Origin: Pseudomonadota bacterium
GTDB taxonomy: Bacteria > Pseudomonadota > Gammaproteobacteria > Xanthomonadales > Rhodanobacteraceae
Length of the DNA stretch: 5,978 bases
Assembly (NCBI GenBank): GCA_018241165.1
Contig: JAFEEK010000088.1
Location: forward strand, 1-5,978
Direction of reading: 5' to 3'
Positions 1-5,978 of the stretch are shown piece by piece. How positions within the stretch are numbered: position 1 is the stretch's first letter; the number at the start of each line of letters is the position of its first letter. The notes under the pieces were generated by a model. The model did not search any database, was not told where the DNA came from, and saw only the letters and a list, made by a program, of their open reading frames with translations. The position numbers and the translations under genes were made by a program.

Positions 1-2154
1 CAAGCTGGCCTTGGCCGCATTCGGCAGATCGATGCGACCGGAGCCGCGGTCCCAGATCGCCGCGGGCGAACCGTTCTGGTTGACCACACCGGCAGTCTTG
101 GCGGTGAGCATCATCGCCGAACGGATCTGTGTCGGCGACCAGGTCGGATGCAGCGCGCGCAGCAGCGCAGCGGAGCCCGCAATGTGCGGAGTCGCCATCG
201 AGGTGCCATCTTCGATTGCGACCGCGCCCGGATCGCCCATGTAGGCGGCCAGGATGGCAACGCCCGGTGCGGCAATTTCAGGCTTGACGATGGCCTGGCC
301 GCCGATGCCGGCAGCCGGTCCGCGCGAACTGAAATCGGCGATCACGTCGCCCTGCGCGGTGAGGTAGCCCTTCAGCGGCAGCACGACCGAAGCCGTGGCG
401 TTGGCAGGATCGGAAACGATCTGCGCGTAGACATTGTTCCAGTCCGCGAAGATCATCGAATACGAGGTGCCGGACGCGCCCAGGTTGATGTAGGCGTTAT
501 CGACGAAGATCACGCCGGCGGCGCCCGCATTGAGCGCATTGCTGCGCCGCGTAACGCTGCCGCAGCCGCTGTTGTTCGCGTCCAGATGCAGCACCGCAAT
601 GCCCTTCTGGTAGATCGGGGCCGGCGTCGTACCCTCGAAACCGTCGGCGAAAATACGTTCGCTCGCGGTGATGTCGCGATCGAACGTATGCGGATTGGCG
701 AATGCCGTGCAGCCGTCGTTGTTGCCGTTGGCGAAACCAGGGCTCTGCGTGATCGGCAGGTTGACCAGGTCGCCCGTGGGCTGCGGATTCGCGCCCGGGC
801 GCACCGGCAGGCCGACCGTATTGCCCGGCGGCGTGCCGGGCGCATTCAGATTGAACGTGTAGCCGAACACCTGGTCGTCGGTGGACGCGGCGGCGGTTGC
901 CACCCAGGGTTCGACGTGGCTCACGGTCGATGCCGTGGGACCATCGTTGCCGGCTGCGGCAACGACGAAGATGCCGGCGTTCTGCGCGCCGAGGAAAGCC
1001 ATCGAAGTGGCATCGGTCCACGGCGACGTGCCGCCGCCGATCGAGTACGTGAGGATATCGACGATGCCATCCGCCACCGCCTGGTTGGCGGCCGCGGTGG
1101 TCGACGTGCTCGGGCATCGTCCCAAGCCGTCACTCGTACCGCCAACGACGGTGTAACAGGCGTCGTAGGCAACGATCGAGGCGTGCGGAGCGACGCCGGA
1201 AATCGTGAAGTTGCCGCCGGTCAGGGTTACGTCGGTGTGGTTGCCGGCCGCGGTGCTCGCGGTATGCGAGCCGTGGCCGTTGCTGTCGGTGGCGCTGGGT
1301 TCGTCGGTCCAGGTTCCGGGCGCGCCGCAGGGATTGCCGGAGCCGGAACAGTAGCTGTAGACGAAGTCGTACAGACCGATCAGCTTGTCGTTGCAATGGC
1401 CTACGTCGGCGCCGCCGGTTTTGCACAGGCCCAGATAATTTCCCGCGCCCAACGGATTGACATGCTGGTAGCCATCAAGCGGGCCGGTGCCGGCGAACGA
1501 TGGGCTGGTGTAGTTGATGCCCGAATCGATGTCGCCGATGACGATGCCTTCGCCCTGCGTGGCCACGCCGCCGGTCGCGCTGCCGTCCCAGATCTTGTCA
1601 GCGCCGATGAAAAAGGTGCTGCGGTCGGTCATCAACGGCAGCATCTTTTCGATGTCGACCAGCAACACGTCGTCGCGCGCAGCGATCGCGGCGGCTTCGG
1701 CGCTGGTGAGCTCGACCACCACGCCGTTGACGGCGTGCTGGAACTGCATGATCGCGCCGAGCGGACGCTTGATCTGCGTGCCCGCATCGCTGAGAAATTG
1801 GTTCTGCCGAGCCTGCAGGTAACTGACGTACCTGGCCGCTTCGGAAGATTTCGTATCCACATGGCCTCTGGCTAACGGAATTTTCGCGTAACCCGATGTC
1901 AGGCCGTCGTAGGTGGCAACCGGCTCTTCCTTCAAAATCACCGTATAGCGAGCGCGCTCGCCGTGCTGCATGTTCAGGACAATGTTCCTGGACGAACCTT
2001 CGGTGACGACCGCGGCGCCGATGCCTGGCGCGTTTCGCCACAATGCGAGCGCCGAGTTCGGCGGGCTTGCCTGCGCGCCGGAACACAAGGTGATGGCGAT
2101 GGCGCCGGCCAGCGTCAACATGCGGTGATTGCGAAACGTCCGATTGACCTTCAT
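1..2154 (-). CDS. Secreted subtilisin-like (S8) serine protease with I9 propeptide and PA-like insert, C-terminus cut by window edge
   Basis: The minus-strand frame is open from the ATG at 2154 to position 1, giving 718 residues without a stop. Residues 1-29 form a Sec signal peptide: a basic start, a hydrophobic core and a probable cut after AQA (27-29). Residues about 70-172 resemble an inhibitor I9 propeptide, which assists folding and is then removed. The catalytic triad is complete: D210 in GDIDSGI, H294 in NGHGSHT and S652 in DGTSMATPH, with the oxyanion asparagine N403 in AAAGND. Between N403 and S652 lies a PA-like insert (about 440-590, with NAGAAGVIFVDN at 542-553). The D-to-H segment is enlarged and contains CNDKLIG (254-260), as in other PA-containing S8 enzymes, with four cysteines (244, 254, 269, 276) that may form disulfides. 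The expected role is extracellular proteolysis of unknown substrate. ADFSSRGP (607-614) and KPEIAAPG (624-631) are also typical of the family. An IFADGFEG motif sits at 501-508. GGAG lies 8 bases before the ATG and fixes the start. The catalytic core is intact; only the C-terminal region is missing. Confidence 0.95.
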   Translation of the reverse strand, partial: MKVNRTFRNHRMLTLAGAIAITLCSGAQASPPNSALALWRNAPGIGAAVVTEGSSRNIVLNMQHGERARYTVILKEEPVATYDGLTSGYAKIPLARGHVDTKSSEAARYVSYLQARQNQFLSDAGTQIKRPLGAIMQFQHAVNGVVVELTSAEAAAIAARDDVLLVDIEKMLPLMTDRSTFFIGADKIWDGSATGGVATQGEGIVIGDIDSGINYTSPSFAGTGPLDGYQHVNPLGAGNYLGLCKTGGADVGHCNDKLIGLYDFVYSYCSGSGNPCGAPGTWTDEPSATDSNGHGSHTASTAAGNHTDVTLTGGNFTISGVAPHASIVAYDACYTVVGGTSDGLGRCPSTSTTAAANQAVADGIVDILTYSIGGGTSPWTDATSMAFLGAQNAGIFVVAAAGNDGPTASTVSHVEPWVATAAASTDDQVFGYTFNLNAPGTPPGNTVGLPVRPGANPQPTGDLVNLPITQSPGFANGNNDGCTAFANPHTFDRDITASERIFADGFEGTTPAPIYQKGIAVLHLDANNSGCGSVTRRSNALNAGAAGVIFVDNAYINLGASGTSYSMIFADWNNVYAQIVSDPANATASVVLPLKGYLTAQGDVIADFSSRGPAAGIGGQAIVKPEIAAPGVAILAAYMGDPGAVAIEDGTSMATPHIAGSAALLRALHPTWSPTQIRSAMMLTAKTAGVVNQNGSPAAIWDRGSGRIDLPNAAKASL

Positions 2155-2162
2155 GCCCAACT

Positions 2163-2166
2163 CTCC
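2163..2166 (-). promoter_or_regulatory. Ribosome binding site of the S8 protease gene
   Basis: On the minus strand GGAG lies 8 bases before the ATG at 2154. This is a good Shine-Dalgarno match at normal spacing and supports the chosen start, which is directly followed by a signal peptide. Confidence 0.75.
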
Positions 2167-2170
2167 ACGG

Positions 2171-2207
2171 GAAAATGTGCGCGCCACTCCAGCCCGGAGC
2201 GGCGCGC
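2171..2207 (-). promoter_or_regulatory. Stable hairpin plus short U tract in the 5' leader of the S8 protease gene
   Basis: The arms at 2196-2207 and 2179-2190 form a 12-bp GC-rich stem with a 5-base loop. In the minus-strand RNA the single non-Watson-Crick position is a G-U wobble. In plus-strand RNA the same position would be an A-C mismatch, so the structure suits minus-strand transcription. After the stem comes ACA and then four U (2172-2175). The structure ends a few bases before the Shine-Dalgarno sequence. It could be an attenuator, a weak terminator, or an mRNA-stabilising or translation-modulating leader hairpin. The structure is visible in the sequence; the function is inferred. Confidence 0.5.
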
Positions 2208-2416
2208 GCAAGAGACAACGACGAGGAATTTCAAGATTCGTACCGCGGACCCCAGCGTCCACGGCACCCCAGTGACAGCATCCCCACGACAAAACCGGGC
2301 GCAGGTTTAACACGCCGTTCCGGGGTGCACAATTATGGGTTTCTTATACGTTCGGCGATCCTTGTTTCATCCGCATGTGCAGCGGCGAACCGGACTTCCA
2401 AACACGTGGGATGCCC

Positions 2417-2451
2417 AAAAAGAAACGCCCGCGCCGTTGCCGGCGCGGGCG
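2417..2451 (-). terminator. Rho-independent terminator of the Asp-box propeller gene
   Basis: In the minus-strand RNA a perfect 10-bp stem (CGCCCGCGCC at 2442-2451, pairing with 2426-2435) closes a 6-base loop. It is followed by a U-rich run, UUUCUUUUU (2417-2425). It begins 20 bases after the stop codon of the upstream gene. This is a textbook intrinsic terminator and suggests that the propeller gene and the protease gene are mostly transcribed separately. On the plus strand there is no T tract on the exit side, so it acts in one direction. Confidence 0.9.
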
Positions 2452-2470
2452 TCGATCGAAATGCGATCGA

Positions 2471-5062
2471 TCAGTTGCCGTCGAAGCCGTCGATGAAGAT
2501 TGCGTCGAGGTTCAGGCGGAACGCACCGCGGCCGTGCGTGCACGCCAGCACGGTGTGCGTGTCGCGGTTGCCGGTCAGCGAGAACACGGCGACGTTCGGC
2601 ATGCCATTGTTGTACGGGTGCCAGGTGTTGCCTTCATCCGTCGACAGATACACGCCCACATCCGTGCCGGCCCACAACTGACCGGGGAATACCGGATCCC
2701 AGGCGATCGAATTGACCGGAATGTCCGGCAGGCCATTCGACTTCGTCGTCCACGTCGTGCCGCCATCGAACGAGATGCGCACGTTGTTCGCCGGCAGGCT
2801 GCCGGTGAACCCGGCGCGCGCCTGCGCCACGATCTGCTGGTTGCGCGGATACACGGCGATCTGCGAGACGTAGGTGCCGATCGTGCCATCGACGTCGGTA
2901 AACGTCGCACCCGAACTCGTCGAACGCCACACATTGCCATTGCTGGTGCCGACGAAGATCGTGGTGGCATTGGTGTTCGGCACCACGTTGCGGACGGTTT
3001 CGATGGCGCTGATCACACCAGTCGAAGTCGACGGCGAAACCGGGGCGCCGAAGTTCGTGCCGGCAGCGAGCGGGGTGAAGATACTCACCGTGTATGGCGG
3101 GCTGCCCGTAAGCGCGTTTTCCTGCGTGATCGTCTGATTGAAGTAGTCGTTGGCGATGTACAGGTTTGACGTGCCGAAATACAGCGTGGTCGGATTGCCC
3201 CGATCCAGCGCCATCGGTGCGTAAAACAGCACATCGTCGTTGATGTTTATACCCGAGCTCAAATAGTTGGCAATCTCGCCCGCGTAATAGCCGTAATCCG
3301 CAGGCACGGACGCCGGGCCGTTCGAGGCAATCGCCGCGAGAATCTGATTGCCGGATTGGTTGTAATACGTGTGGGTGACGAAGTTCGGCGAGGACTGATC
3401 GATCAAGGCAAAACCGCCATCGCCGTCGTCGCTGTGCGACCAGGCGGTTGCGCCCGGCAGATACTGGATGTTGCCGAGGAAGCTGTCGGTGCCGTTGTCC
3501 TGCGTGCCGCCGTAAGCCTGATTCGGATCGGTCGGGTGCAGGTCGCAGAACTGGAACTGGGTGATCTGCTGGTTCGTGTTCGCATTGATCCAGTGCTGGC
3601 CGCGATCGGTCGAGTAGAACACGCCGCCGTCGTTGCCCACCCATACTTCGTTCGGGCTGCCGGGCCAGGTCGTGATGTCGTGGATGTCGGCATGCAATGC
3701 GGAATTGCCGTCCACGGCGACCATTTCGTCGGTGAACGTAACCCCACCGTCGGTGGTGAGCATGAACGAGGTGGGCTGTGAAGCACCCGTTGATGTCAGA
3801 CCCGAGGTACCAGCGCCGCCGGTATACGCGTTGGTGGCGCTGCCCGGTTCCACGTACACCGGCATATCGTAGGTGCATTGGCCCTGGCAATAACCCGCCC
3901 CCGCGGCGACTGTCGACCATGTGGCGCCATCGTTCAGCGATTTGAACAACGTACCCTTGTTGTCGCTGGTACCGTAATACAGCACGGTGTTGCCGCCGGC
4001 ATACGTAGCCGTGATCCAGGTGCGCGTAAACGTCGAATCGCCAATGGCCGGCAGGCCAGAAGCTACACCGTCGACACGCGTCCAGGTCTGGCCGGCATCG
4101 CTGGATTTCCACAGCGCGCCGCCGCCGCTGTTGGGCGTTGCCGCAGCCCAGAAGTGCGTGGCGCCAGCCGTCTGGAACGAGGGATTCGGATCCTGCACGA
4201 TGCGTGAAATGCGCAACGTCGCGGCAGAAGCCGGCAACACCTTCGTCCAGGTGTTGCCGCCATCGCTGGAACGATAGATGCCGCGCACCGGCGCGCCCGG
4301 CGGAATGTCGCCCTCGATGCCGGCGTATCCGGTGGTGGAACCCGCCAGGACTACGAGCGGATTGACACTATCCACGGCAATCGCACTTACCGAGCGGCCG
4401 GTGAATTGCGCGGCGCCCAGCGGTCCCTGCCACGTGCTTCCGGAATTGGTGGATTTGTAGATGCCGGCGCCGGCATAGGTGTCGGCGCTGAAATTGCCTT
4501 CGCCGGTGCCGACGTAGATGGTCGCCTGATTCATCGGATGACTGCCCGGCGCGATCGCGATCGATCCGATGGCCAGCGATGCCAACGTGTCGGAGAGCGG
4601 CGACCAGGTGCGACCGTGATCCACCGATTTCCACACTCCGCCCTGTGCGCCGCCCATGAAAACCGCGCCATCGATGCCGTCGATGGCCAGCGCATTGACG
4701 CGGCCGGACACAGCCGAACGGCTCGCCGCGGTCGCGTTGGTTGGCGTCTGTCCGTCGAAGATCGGCGCCGGGCCGATGGGCTGCCACACTTCCGCGTGGT
4801 ACTGCGCCGCCAACTGCTGCATCAGTTCCGGGTTGCCCTTCTCTGCAGCGAGGTCGGTACGGAACTTCTGGTAGGCGTTCAAGCGCGCCGCGGAGGCGTC
4901 GAACGAGGAATCGTAGGGATTGATCCGGCGCATTTCGAAATACGCCTGGCGTGCCGCGTTGGTGTCCGCAGCCTCATCATCCACTTTCGGGACTTGCAAT
5001 GCCCAAGCAGGCAGGCAAGCGACGGCCAGCAAGGCCAGGGGCATAGCCAAACTTTTTCTCAT
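2471..5062 (-). CDS. Exported Asp-box (BNR) repeat beta-propeller protein, sortilin/VPS10-like
   Basis: This is a complete 863-residue protein. The start at 5062 is chosen over an upstream in-frame ATG at 5200 because it has GGAG 8 bases before it and opens a signal peptide (MRKSLAMPLALLAVACLPAWA, probable cut after residue 21). C16 gives only a weak lipobox, so a lipoprotein is less likely. Ten Asp-boxes of the S-x-D-x-G-x-T-W type are visible, at 146, 204, 265, 320, 375, 436, 484, 714, 764 and 807. They mark blade hairpins of a beta-propeller. WQPIGPAPI (93-101) before the repeats and THGRGAF (842-848) after them are typical of exported BNR-repeat proteins often labelled sortilin-like or glycosyl hydrolase. 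Residues 30-90 look helical. The 222 residues between boxes seven and eight lack Asp-boxes. The protein ends in IFIDGFDG-N. Asp-boxes are structural and do not prove sialidase activity; no catalytic site was recognised. The likely role is extracellular or surface binding, or glycan or protein processing; the substrate is unknown. Confidence 0.9.
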   Translation of the reverse strand: MRKSLAMPLALLAVACLPAWALQVPKVDDEAADTNAARQAYFEMRRINPYDSSFDASAARLNAYQKFRTDLAAEKGNPELMQQLAAQYHAEVWQPIGPAPIFDGQTPTNATAASRSAVSGRVNALAIDGIDGAVFMGGAQGGVWKSVDHGRTWSPLSDTLASLAIGSIAIAPGSHPMNQATIYVGTGEGNFSADTYAGAGIYKSTNSGSTWQGPLGAAQFTGRSVSAIAVDSVNPLVVLAGSTTGYAGIEGDIPPGAPVRGIYRSSDGGNTWTKVLPASAATLRISRIVQDPNPSFQTAGATHFWAAATPNSGGGALWKSSDAGQTWTRVDGVASGLPAIGDSTFTRTWITATYAGGNTVLYYGTSDNKGTLFKSLNDGATWSTVAAGAGYCQGQCTYDMPVYVEPGSATNAYTGGAGTSGLTSTGASQPTSFMLTTDGGVTFTDEMVAVDGNSALHADIHDITTWPGSPNEVWVGNDGGVFYSTDRGQHWINANTNQQITQFQFCDLHPTDPNQAYGGTQDNGTDSFLGNIQYLPGATAWSHSDDGDGGFALIDQSSPNFVTHTYYNQSGNQILAAIASNGPASVPADYGYYAGEIANYLSSGININDDVLFYAPMALDRGNPTTLYFGTSNLYIANDYFNQTITQENALTGSPPYTVSIFTPLAAGTNFGAPVSPSTSTGVISAIETVRNVVPNTNATTIFVGTSNGNVWRSTSSGATFTDVDGTIGTYVSQIAVYPRNQQIVAQARAGFTGSLPANNVRISFDGGTTWTTKSNGLPDIPVNSIAWDPVFPGQLWAGTDVGVYLSTDEGNTWHPYNNGMPNVAVFSLTGNRDTHTVLACTHGRGAFRLNLDAIFIDGFDGN

Positions 5063-5070
5063 GATCTTGT

Positions 5071-5074
5071 CTCC
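5071..5074 (-). promoter_or_regulatory. Ribosome binding site deciding the start of the Asp-box protein
   Basis: GGAG on the minus strand lies 8 bases before the ATG at 5062. The spacing is identical to that of the protease gene. It favours 5062 over the in-frame ATG at 5200, whose extra 46 residues are arginine-rich and would bury the signal peptide. Confidence 0.75.
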
Positions 5075-5212
5075 GCGGGGTGGCAACGGTGTCGCCGGCG
5101 CACGGCAAAAACTTGCCGGCCGCCGGATTGAAAAAGCACGCCCACTCGTAAACGAGCGGACACAATCCCCAGACCACGAATCCCCGGAAAACAAAAGCAA
5201 AATGCGCCGCGC

Positions 5213-5241
5213 ACACTAGCATCCACGGTCGTAGGTTTCAA
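5213..5241 (-). promoter_or_regulatory. Weak candidate sigma-70 promoter for the Asp-box protein gene
   Basis: On the minus strand TTGAAA (5236-5241) is a five-of-six -35 match. It is separated by 17 bases from TAGTGT (5213-5218), a poor three-of-six -10 match. It would give a leader of about 145 bases. This is a guess from consensus only. Confidence 0.2.
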
Positions 5242-5322
5242 GAATGGGGTCGACTCATACTTCGGGATGGGTTTGTTGCGCTCGGGTGTACTCTGCACGC
5301 ACCAACGCCAACGAACGAGCCC

Positions 5323-5978
5323 ATGCCAACAACCGCGCACATCAAACCGTCTGCGACCAACCCCGGATCCCTCGCCTGCATCGGCATTGGCATAACACTC
5401 GGCTCGCACCTGACGCCGCTCGCGCGCAGTCACATCGAACAATCCGACGTCGTGTTTATTGCCGCGTCCGACGGCATCGTCGAGAAATGGATCGAGTCAT
5501 TGCATCCGGACGTGCGCAGCCTGCAACCGTATTACGCCGCTGAAAAATCGCGCAAGAAAACTTATCGCCAGATGGTCGCCGCGATATTGGCGGAGGTTCG
5601 GGCCGGGAAAAAAGTCTGCGCCGCGTTCTACGGCCATCCAGGCGTGTTCGCGTGGGCGCCGCACGAGGCCATCCGCATCGCGCGCAAGGAAGGATTCGAC
5701 GCGCACATGGAACCGGGGATTTCCGCCGAGGACTGCCTGTACGCCGATCTAGGCATCGACCCCGGCGCAGTCGGCTGCCAGCATTTCGAGGCCAGTCAGT
5801 TGCTCTATTACAGACGCCGCATCGACCCCGGTGCGTATCTGATCCTGTGGCAAGTCGGCGCGATGGGCGACGGCGGGCGCGGCAGCGCGCATGCCGGGAC
5901 GAATGCCGCCTACCGCGAAATCCTGATCGAGCGACTGGCGCAGGATTATCGGCCTGCGCACCGCATCATCGTCTATCG
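5323..5978 (+). CDS. Borosin-type peptide backbone alpha-N-methyltransferase (OphMA/SonM-like), C-terminus cut by window edge
   Basis: The frame is open from ATG 5323 to the window end (218 residues plus two bases). No ATG, GTG or TTG lies between the in-frame stop at 5149 and 5323, so the start is firm, although the Shine-Dalgarno match is poor. The protein is a SAM-dependent enzyme of the tetrapyrrole-methylase fold. SLACIGIGITLGSH (16-29) is the N-terminal SAM-site strand and loop. Borosin-family signatures follow: RKKTYRQM (77-84), FYGHPGVF (102-109), EPGISAEDCLYADLGIDPG (130-148), FEASQLL (155-161) and LILWQVGAMGD (173-183). Y71, R77, Y81 and Y103 match, at a constant offset of five, the catalytic OphMA residues Y66, R72, Y76 and Y98 as I remember them. 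Family members methylate backbone amides of a peptide carried on a leader, either fused to the enzyme (fungal OphMA) or separate (bacterial SonA with SonM). The clasp or C-terminal part is outside the window. Alternatives such as a cobalamin or uroporphyrin methylase or RsmI fit the motifs much less well. Confidence 0.88.
   Translation, partial: MPTTAHIKPSATNPGSLACIGIGITLGSHLTPLARSHIEQSDVVFIAASDGIVEKWIESLHPDVRSLQPYYAAEKSRKKTYRQMVAAILAEVRAGKKVCAAFYGHPGVFAWAPHEAIRIARKEGFDAHMEPGISAEDCLYADLGIDPGAVGCQHFEASQLLYYRRRIDPGAYLILWQVGAMGDGGRGSAHAGTNAAYREILIERLAQDYRPAHRIIVY

Larger units (their letters stand above)
2155..2470. other. Non-coding gap between the two exported-protein genes
   Basis: This 316-base gap holds the terminator of the upstream gene at its right end and the leader hairpin and ribosome binding site of the protease gene at its left end. 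The middle (about 2208-2416) is less GC-rich and should contain the protease promoter. On the minus strand, TATAAG (2345-2350) and CATAAT (2332-2337) resemble -10 boxes, but neither has a good -35 box at proper spacing, so no promoter is called. No small gene, tRNA or repeat family was recognised. Confidence 0.6.
5063..5322. other. Divergent intergenic region between the propeller gene and the borosin-type methyltransferase gene
   Basis: This 260-base region lies between two divergently transcribed genes and must hold both promoters. It contains a small inverted repeat, CTCGT-AA-ACGAG (5145-5156), and a 5-bp hairpin, GGCAA/TTGCC (5104-5117). Either could be structure in the leader of the minus-strand gene, or the first could be an operator. 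No short open frame here looks like a RiPP precursor. No confident plus-strand promoter was found. Confidence 0.5.

Noticed and set aside
148..1875. Long plus-strand open frame of 575 residues opposite the protease gene
   Set aside because: Its translation is arginine- and alanine-rich with no domain, and it lies fully antisense to a frame with an intact S8 catalytic triad. It is a typical shadow frame in GC-rich DNA.
2452..2473. CGATCG repeats around the propeller stop codon as a regulatory site
   Set aside because: CGATCG is itself palindromic and common in GC-rich genomes. Two copies next to a terminator are not enough to support a function.
2634..4112. Minus-strand open frame of 492 residues in another frame of the propeller gene
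   Set aside because: It is His/Arg-rich low-quality sequence overlapping a frame with ten clear Asp-boxes, so it is a shadow.
2477..5062. Calling the Asp-box protein a sialidase
   Set aside because: Asp-boxes are structural repeats found in many propellers. No sialidase arginine triad with the FRIP motif or other catalytic set could be identified.
5063..5200. Upstream ATG at 5200 adding 46 residues to the propeller protein
   Set aside because: The extension is Arg/Ser/Pro-rich and would place the signal peptide internally. The ATG at 5062 has a well-spaced GGAG and opens directly into a signal peptide.
4977..5222. Minus-strand 81-residue open frame overlapping the start of the propeller gene, considered as a RiPP precursor
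   Set aside because: It overlaps the signal peptide coding region out of frame, lacks a leader-plus-core layout and has no supporting ribosome binding site.
5244..5543. Plus-strand 99-residue open frame overlapping the methyltransferase start, considered as a precursor
   Set aside because: It is Arg/His/Ala-rich and overlaps the conserved methyltransferase frame. It has no hydrophobic core-like tail.
5323..5978. Reading the plus-strand gene as a cobalamin, siroheme or RsmI methylase
   Set aside because: The fold is shared, but the YGHPGVF, PGISAEDCLYADLGIDPG and RxxTY motifs and the catalytic tyrosines are those of the borosin group.

Overview
The window is GC-rich, densely coding DNA with three protein genes. 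Two lie on the minus strand and one on the plus strand, and the two outer genes are cut by the window edges. The style of the genes suggests a gammaproteobacterium of the Xanthomonadales/Lysobacterales type (Rhodanobacteraceae or Lysobacteraceae, for example Dokdonella-like). The clues are high GC, large Sec-exported proteins, and the short IF-x-DGF-[E/D]-G tail on one of them. This assignment is an inference from memory, not a search.

Left part (1-2154, minus strand): the N-terminal 718 residues of a secreted subtilisin-family (S8) serine protease. It has a signal peptide, an I9-type propeptide, a complete Asp/His/Ser triad and an inserted PA-like domain. Its C-terminus lies beyond position 1. 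Between 2155 and 2470 is a non-coding gap. It carries a strong intrinsic terminator for the upstream gene and a stable hairpin in the protease leader.

Middle (2471-5062, minus strand): a complete 863-residue exported protein with ten Asp-box (BNR) repeats, predicted to fold as one or more beta-propellers of the sortilin/VPS10-like or BNR glycosyl-hydrolase-like kind. It is transcribed towards the protease gene but has its own terminator, so the two are probably separate transcription units.

Right part: a 260-base divergent intergenic region (5063-5322) is followed by a plus-strand gene (5323 to the window end). Its 218 visible residues match, motif for motif, the borosin alpha-N-methyltransferases (OphMA/SonM type). 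These enzymes methylate backbone amides of a ribosomally made precursor peptide. This is the most interesting content of the window. No precursor peptide is visible here, and the gene is cut before its end. It therefore cannot be told whether this is a split borosin system with a separate precursor just downstream, or a fused one.

The two exported minus-strand proteins look like a secreted degradative or surface-associated pair. Any functional link to the borosin gene is only positional.
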